A DNA stretch of 7,913 nucleotides from JBDREF01 sp043820045 (GTDB lineage Bacteria; Planctomycetota; Phycisphaerae; Sedimentisphaerales; Anaerobacaceae). Made by a program: the position numbers and the translations under genes. Positions 5,569 to 7,913 of this stretch are shown in pieces. Under the pieces are notes generated by a model, which did not search any database, was not told the origin of the DNA, and saw nothing but the letters and a program-made list of their open reading frames with translations. The stretch spans positions 1-7,913 of the forward strand of contig JBDREF010000302.1 in assembly GCA_043820045.1 (NCBI GenBank), in the 5' to 3' direction. Every line of letters starts with the position of its first letter. Within the stretch, counting starts at the first letter, position 1.

Positions 5569-7038
5569 TCAGTATTGGGACATCAACCTTCTAAAGTTGG
5601 CACACGGCGCATGATTATCTTTAGACTTTGCGGTTTGTCCTGATGCCGGTGATTGGCAGCGGTGCATGCGTTGAACAAAATCACCCAGGAAATCTTCACG
5701 CCATCGACTCACTGTCTTGGCACCGCTATGCGATCCTTCTGCTGCGTCCGGAGACGGATCATCCGTCCACCAATTCGGGAACTTCGCAGCCGGACGGTGC
5801 GCCATATCGGGTGACGGGATATAAGCCGTAACCCCTCCGGCTTTCCCGTCGAGCACAGGCACATTGCTTTCTATATGAAAACCAAATTCTTTTGCACTTT
5901 TGGGGCAGAAACGAAATCGCACAGTGCCGTCGCCAGGTGTATGGCCGGATAGCTTCTGATTCTCCACCGCCAACACCGCCTCAGGCTGCTCCGGAATGTT
6001 ATTACCCATTGGTAATACGAGTTCCAGGATGGCAAAAACCTCCATGCGATCTTCTCTCGTGGTCATACGCTCGAAACGGCTATAGGGACGCTCCCAGGCT
6101 CGCACGAACCGTCCGCCCCAGCCGGGCTGTAAGGGATCGTCGGGTGTGCCCTTGAGCACCCAGCCGACCGACGGTGTGTCACCCATCTTGATATCGGCCT
6201 TTTTGCTGACAAAGAAATCACCCAGTGCGCCTTTGCCAGCGATGTGCTGGGAAACAAATGCCTTGTTGCCCCATTGGCCTGACTGATTGCCGCCCGTGAA
6301 CCAGCCCCGATACGTAGCGTTGGACTCGATGATCCACAATTTCGGATGGTGCGTCGCGATGTACTGAAACGTGTCCGGGCCCCATTTCTTGTTCGGCCCG
6401 CCGATCCAGTACACCCGCAACTTGGGTAGGATGTCGGGTGCGTCGTGAAGCGCCTGGGCGAGATCCTCAATACCGCCCCAGACCAGGACATAGAGCGGTC
6501 GCGGGTCGTCACGCTGCGCACACTTCACAATCCACTGTGATCCCTCAGTCGAGCCTCGCACACCAGCGTAGGGAGCCCGTTCTGTCTCACCCTGTTTGGT
6601 GATCGTACGTAGGGCGTCGGGTGTGGGGTACTGATCAGAATACGTCTTCAAATTGACATAATCTTTCTCATAGCAATCGATGACTTCCAAAATGTCGTCT
6701 TTCCGACCGGGACCGTAGGGTGACGAGACGAGCCCCTCGATGTCGAAAGAGTCCGCGTAAACAAGGAAATGCACCACTGATTGAAAATCGTCTGGATCCG
6801 TTCCTCCGACGTCCGTCGACACGAGGACGCGGTAGCGGTGGCCAGCCAGCGCGCCGCTATTGGCGGTCACGTTTCTGTCGGGCTCGCTCGACTTCTGGGT
6901 TTCAGCAAGAGCGCCTGTCACTGCCAGGCTGCTCAACGCCAGAATGGCAAGTTTGATCGTGTTCCAGGTTGTCATGTTAGTCTGTCCAGCTTTGTTTGCC
7001 AGGAAGTTAATAATCCGGGATTTCCCATTTAACGTCAT
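5569..7038 (-). CDS. Secreted DUF1593 nucleoside-hydrolase-like protein, first gene of the pectinolytic cluster
   Basis: This 489-residue protein has a hydrophobic export segment at about 28-45 (TIKLAILALSSLAVTGALA), behind an unusually long N-terminal stretch. The DUF1593 domain begins near residue 69 with VLVSTDVGGTDPDDFQS (71-87), whose Asp76, Asp81, Asp83 and Asp84 resemble the metal-binding start of nucleoside hydrolases. It continues with YPTPDALR (137-144), GSQWIVK (166-172), VLVWGG (184-189), GDTPSVGW (286-293) and WGGRFVR (307-313), all matching its downstream paralogue. Its C-terminus differs: no Ig-like module of the Sde182 type but a conserved-looking WWTDDPSPDAAEG...GAKTVSRWREDFLGDF segment (423-454) and a 28-residue polar tail. 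The start at 7038 is chosen for AGGAGT (7046-7051), 7 bp upstream. ATG 7077 overlaps the promoter -10 box; ATG 6975 gives a shorter signal peptide but lacks a good site. The substrate is unknown. Confidence 0.9.
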   Translation of the reverse strand: MTLNGKSRIINFLANKAGQTNMTTWNTIKLAILALSSLAVTGALAETQKSSEPDRNVTANSGALAGHRYRVLVSTDVGGTDPDDFQSVVHFLVYADSFDIEGLVSSPYGPGRKDDILEVIDCYEKDYVNLKTYSDQYPTPDALRTITKQGETERAPYAGVRGSTEGSQWIVKCAQRDDPRPLYVLVWGGIEDLAQALHDAPDILPKLRVYWIGGPNKKWGPDTFQYIATHHPKLWIIESNATYRGWFTGGNQSGQWGNKAFVSQHIAGKGALGDFFVSKKADIKMGDTPSVGWVLKGTPDDPLQPGWGGRFVRAWERPYSRFERMTTREDRMEVFAILELVLPMGNNIPEQPEAVLAVENQKLSGHTPGDGTVRFRFCPKSAKEFGFHIESNVPVLDGKAGGVTAYIPSPDMAHRPAAKFPNWWTDDPSPDAAEGSHSGAKTVSRWREDFLGDFVQRMHRCQSPASGQTAKSKDNHAPCANFRRLMSQY

Positions 7039-7045
7039 AATCGGT

Positions 7046-7051
7046 ACTCCT
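7046..7051 (-). promoter_or_regulatory. Ribosome-binding site deciding the first DUF1593 start
   Basis: AGGAGT on the coding strand lies 7 bases before the ATG at 7038. It is the best Shine-Dalgarno among three candidate starts (7077, 7038, 6975). Confidence 0.7.
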
Positions 7052-7067
7052 GCACGCGAGACGATCA

Positions 7068-7097
7068 ATAATACCATAATCAGGGCTTCAATTTCAA
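7068..7097 (-). promoter_or_regulatory. Probable sigma-70 promoter of the pectinolytic operon
   Basis: On the minus strand TTGAAA (7092-7097) and TATTAT (7068-7073) are separated by 18 bp, each one base from the -35 and -10 consensus. Transcription would begin near 7060, leaving a leader of about 22 nt that holds the AGGAGT site, in agreement with the start at 7038. No other promoter is obvious inside the cluster, so one transcript of about 5.4 kb is likely. Confidence 0.6.
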
Positions 7098-7159
7098 CAC
7101 GTCCGGTTACCTAACTTGGCCCGGGAGCTTTTCAGAAAGGCCCCAAAACACGCTAATCC

Positions 7160-7188
7160 GCCGAAAATCCATGATTTTGGCGTTTTTT
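7160..7188 (+). terminator. Terminator-like hairpin on the + strand in the divergent spacer
   Basis: GCC(G)AAAATC (7160-7169) pairs with GATTTTGGC (7173-7181), with a single bulged G and a CAT loop, followed by GTTTTTT (7182-7188). It has the form of a rho-independent terminator reading rightwards. No + strand gene lies upstream of it within 5 kb, so it may block antisense or readthrough transcription, or be a remnant. Confidence 0.4.
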
Positions 7189-7238
7189 CGACGCATCTCA
7201 ACCGGTGATTTCTCCTCAGTGGTGCGGGGGGAATTCCG

Positions 7239-7249
7239 GGCACACCATA
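7239..7249. repeat. Left copy of 11-bp target-site duplication
   Basis: GGCACACCATA ends exactly where the left terminal inverted repeat of the miniature element begins. The same 11 bases start exactly after the right terminal repeat (7383-7393). The match cannot be extended on either side, as expected for a duplicated insertion target. Confidence 0.85.
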
Positions 7250-7382
7250 TAATGGCACTAAGTTAAGGGGAATCGTGGTCAATAGAGCAGCTTATTTGCG
7301 AGCCAAATCGGCGAAATTTCCAATCAAGCGGCATCTGGCTCAGCCTCTGAGACGATCAAATATGCTTAACTTAGTGCCATTA
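7250..7382. mobile_element. 133-bp miniature inverted-repeat transposable element (MITE)
   Basis: The element starts with TAATGGCACTAAGTTAAG (7250-7267) and ends with its perfect 18-bp reverse complement (7365-7382). It is bracketed by an exact 11-bp direct repeat, GGCACACCATA (7239-7249 and 7383-7393). The 97-bp interior has no meaningful reading frame, so it is non-autonomous and would need a transposase made elsewhere in the genome. Duplications of 10 to 13 bp are typical of IS4-type transposases; that family is an inference from length only. Identical termini and an uncorrupted duplication suggest recent insertion. It sits about 150 bp upstream of the lyase operon promoter and about 520 bp before the next + strand gene, and breaks neither. 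Confidence 0.85.
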
Positions 7383-7393
7383 GGCACACCATA
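7383..7393. repeat. Right copy of 11-bp target-site duplication
   Basis: GGCACACCATA directly follows the right terminal inverted repeat and is identical to 7239-7249. The pre-insertion site can be rebuilt by joining the flank ending at 7249 to the flank starting at 7394. Confidence 0.85.
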
Positions 7394-7439
7394 CTTATTT
7401 CCAACCGATATATGCGTCACAAAATCACGAATAATTGAG

Positions 7440-7452
7440 TACGGCCGCCGTA
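7440..7452. repeat. Short perfect palindrome with one central base
   Basis: TACGGC and GCCGTA flank a single C. Pairing can extend outwards by GAG/TTC with one G-T pair. The G+C-rich core stands out in an A+T-rich spacer and could be an operator or a small hairpin; nothing else supports a role. Confidence 0.4.
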
Positions 7453-7675
7453 TTCTATCAAAGGCATTACTAACGACCACAGAACCAAGATGTCCCTCTT
7501 TATCGCTTACCGCCCACAAATCTACGCTGCTCCGGCCCGATTTTCAATCAAAAATCCCGAATTCCGGCTTTCAGGACATATTCGGCCTTTCCACTTTAAA
7601 GCGATTCTCACGGGCTAGATGTTGATGGCTATTTTCAGAAAATCCTCAAAAAGATGAAAAAAGTGTAAAAAAGGC

Positions 7676-7742
7676 AGAATTTAGAATACAGAACACAGGA
7701 TACAGGAGGGCGAGGAATCGAGTATTTAGAATCGAGCATCGA
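7676..7742. repeat. Degenerate 7-nt periodic repeat tract
   Basis: From 7676 to 7710 five successive heptamers follow a consensus close to AGRAYAC. From 7715 to 7742 four more heptamers follow a related pattern, with GAATCGA at 7715 and 7729 and GCATCGA at 7736. The phase changes by four bases between the two halves. The tract is non-coding and A/G rich on this strand. It is probably a product of slippage or of a dispersed heptamer repeat family. Confidence 0.65.
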
Positions 7743-7857
7743 ATTTTAGCGTCTTTTTATAAATTTCACTTCACAGAAGACTATTAACTATGTATTATAT
7801 ATATCTAACAACATGCTTGATTAATAGTGCTTAGTTGATGGTTCATGGTCAAAAAAC

Positions 7858-7892
7858 AATAGAAAATAGTAAATAGTAAATAGAAAATCGGG
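7858..7892. repeat. Tandem heptamer repeat AATAGWA in front of the next gene
   Basis: Four successive heptamers of the form AATAGWA fill 7858-7885, and a fifth diverged unit (AATCGGG, 7886-7892) merges into the ribosome-binding site. It lies within the leader of the gene starting at 7901, so changes in copy number would alter leader length by 7 nt without touching the reading frame. Confidence 0.7.
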
Positions 7893-7896
7893 AGGT
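7890..7896 (+). promoter_or_regulatory. Ribosome-binding site of the gene starting at 7901
   Basis: GGGAGGT followed by TACTA and ATG is a near-ideal Shine-Dalgarno with 5-bp spacing from GGAGG plus T to the start codon region. It is the main reason for calling a gene at the window edge. Confidence 0.7.
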
Positions 7897-7900
7897 ACTA

Positions 7901-7913
7901 ATGGCTACTGAAG
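7901..7913 (+). CDS. 5' end of a + strand gene cut by the window edge
   Basis: ATG GCT ACT GAA begins right after the strong GGGAGGT site, giving Met-Ala-Thr-Glu before the sequence ends. Nothing can be said about the product. It is transcribed away from the lyase operon across an A+T-rich spacer of about 500 bp that follows the miniature element. Confidence 0.6.

Larger units (their letters stand above)
7098..7900. other. Long divergent intergenic region without a recognisable gene
   Basis: About 800 bp separate the operon promoter from the next + strand start codon. No frame on either strand looks like a conserved protein. Two open frames here (minus 7094-7282 and plus 7275-7625) run across the ends of the miniature element and share the peptide LNLVPL only because they read its opposite repeats. 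The stretch holds a terminator-like hairpin, a miniature transposable element, a short palindrome and two tracts of 7-nt repeats. Base composition becomes strongly A+T rich after about 7600. Confidence 0.7.

Noticed and set aside
7094..7282. A 62-codon minus-strand frame across the left end of the miniature element
   Set aside because: It also starts inside the element, and shares LNLVPL with the opposite frame only because both read the inverted repeat. No other support.
7058..7359. An 11-bp direct repeat GAGACGATCAA at 7058-7068 (operon leader) and 7349-7359 (inside the element)
   Set aside because: About a dozen 11-bp matches are expected by chance in a window of this size, and nothing in position or extension supports this one.
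7490..7618. A 42-codon + strand frame beginning MSLFIAYRP
   Set aside because: There is no ribosome-binding site before it, and the sequence resembles no family I know; a frame of this length arises easily by chance.
7275..7625. A 116-codon + strand frame from a GTG across the right end of the miniature element
   Set aside because: It starts inside the transposable element, has no ribosome-binding site, shows no protein-like pattern, and part of its peptide is merely the translated terminal repeat.
1..7913. CRISPR array, tRNA, rRNA or riboswitch
   Set aside because: No regularly spaced identical repeats of CRISPR length, no tRNA-like cloverleaf with CCA end and no known riboswitch core were seen by eye on either strand.

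Overview
The window carries five complete genes and two gene edges. It looks like environmental bacterial DNA of roughly 50% G+C. The mix of genes (a methylcobamide methyltransferase of the UroD superfamily, secreted pectate lyases of families PL10 and PL1, and two secreted DUF1593/Sde182-like proteins, with no SusC/SusD pair) suggests the PVC group. A planctomycete of the Phycisphaerae type or a kiritimatiellal relative would fit. This assignment is an inference; no rRNA or other phylogenetic marker is present.

Layout. Positions 1-106 may hold the 3' end of an unidentified + strand gene. Positions 144-244 contain two hairpins built from one shared arm, TGTGCAA/TTGCACA, directly upstream of the + strand methyltransferase gene (288-1310). 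A 304-bp convergent spacer with several inverted repeats follows. From 7038 down to 1615 lies a tight minus-strand cluster read in the order DUF1593 protein A, DUF1593/Sde182-type protein B, PL1 pectate lyase with a calcium-binding tail, PL10 pectate lyase. The gaps are 16, 49 and 70 bp. All four products have export signals, and a recognisable promoter stands in front of the first gene (7068-7097). This looks like a pectin-degradation operon: two lyases of unrelated fold cut polygalacturonate outside the cytoplasm, and two nucleoside-hydrolase-like proteins of unknown substrate are made with them.

From 7098 to 7900 there is no convincing gene. This divergent spacer contains a terminator-like hairpin, a textbook 133-bp miniature transposable element (18-bp perfect terminal inverted repeats flanked by an exact 11-bp target duplication), a short palindrome, and two A-rich tracts with clear 7-nt periodicity. 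The second tract runs straight into a strong ribosome-binding site and the first four codons of a + strand gene cut off by the window edge (7901).

The most notable items are the intact MITE, the pairing of tandem DUF1593 paralogues with pectate lyases, the TGTGCAA hairpin pair before the methyltransferase gene, and the heptamer-phased DNA. A link between pectin (a methanol source) and the neighbouring methyltransferase is possible, but no pectin methylesterase or corrinoid protein is visible to support it.
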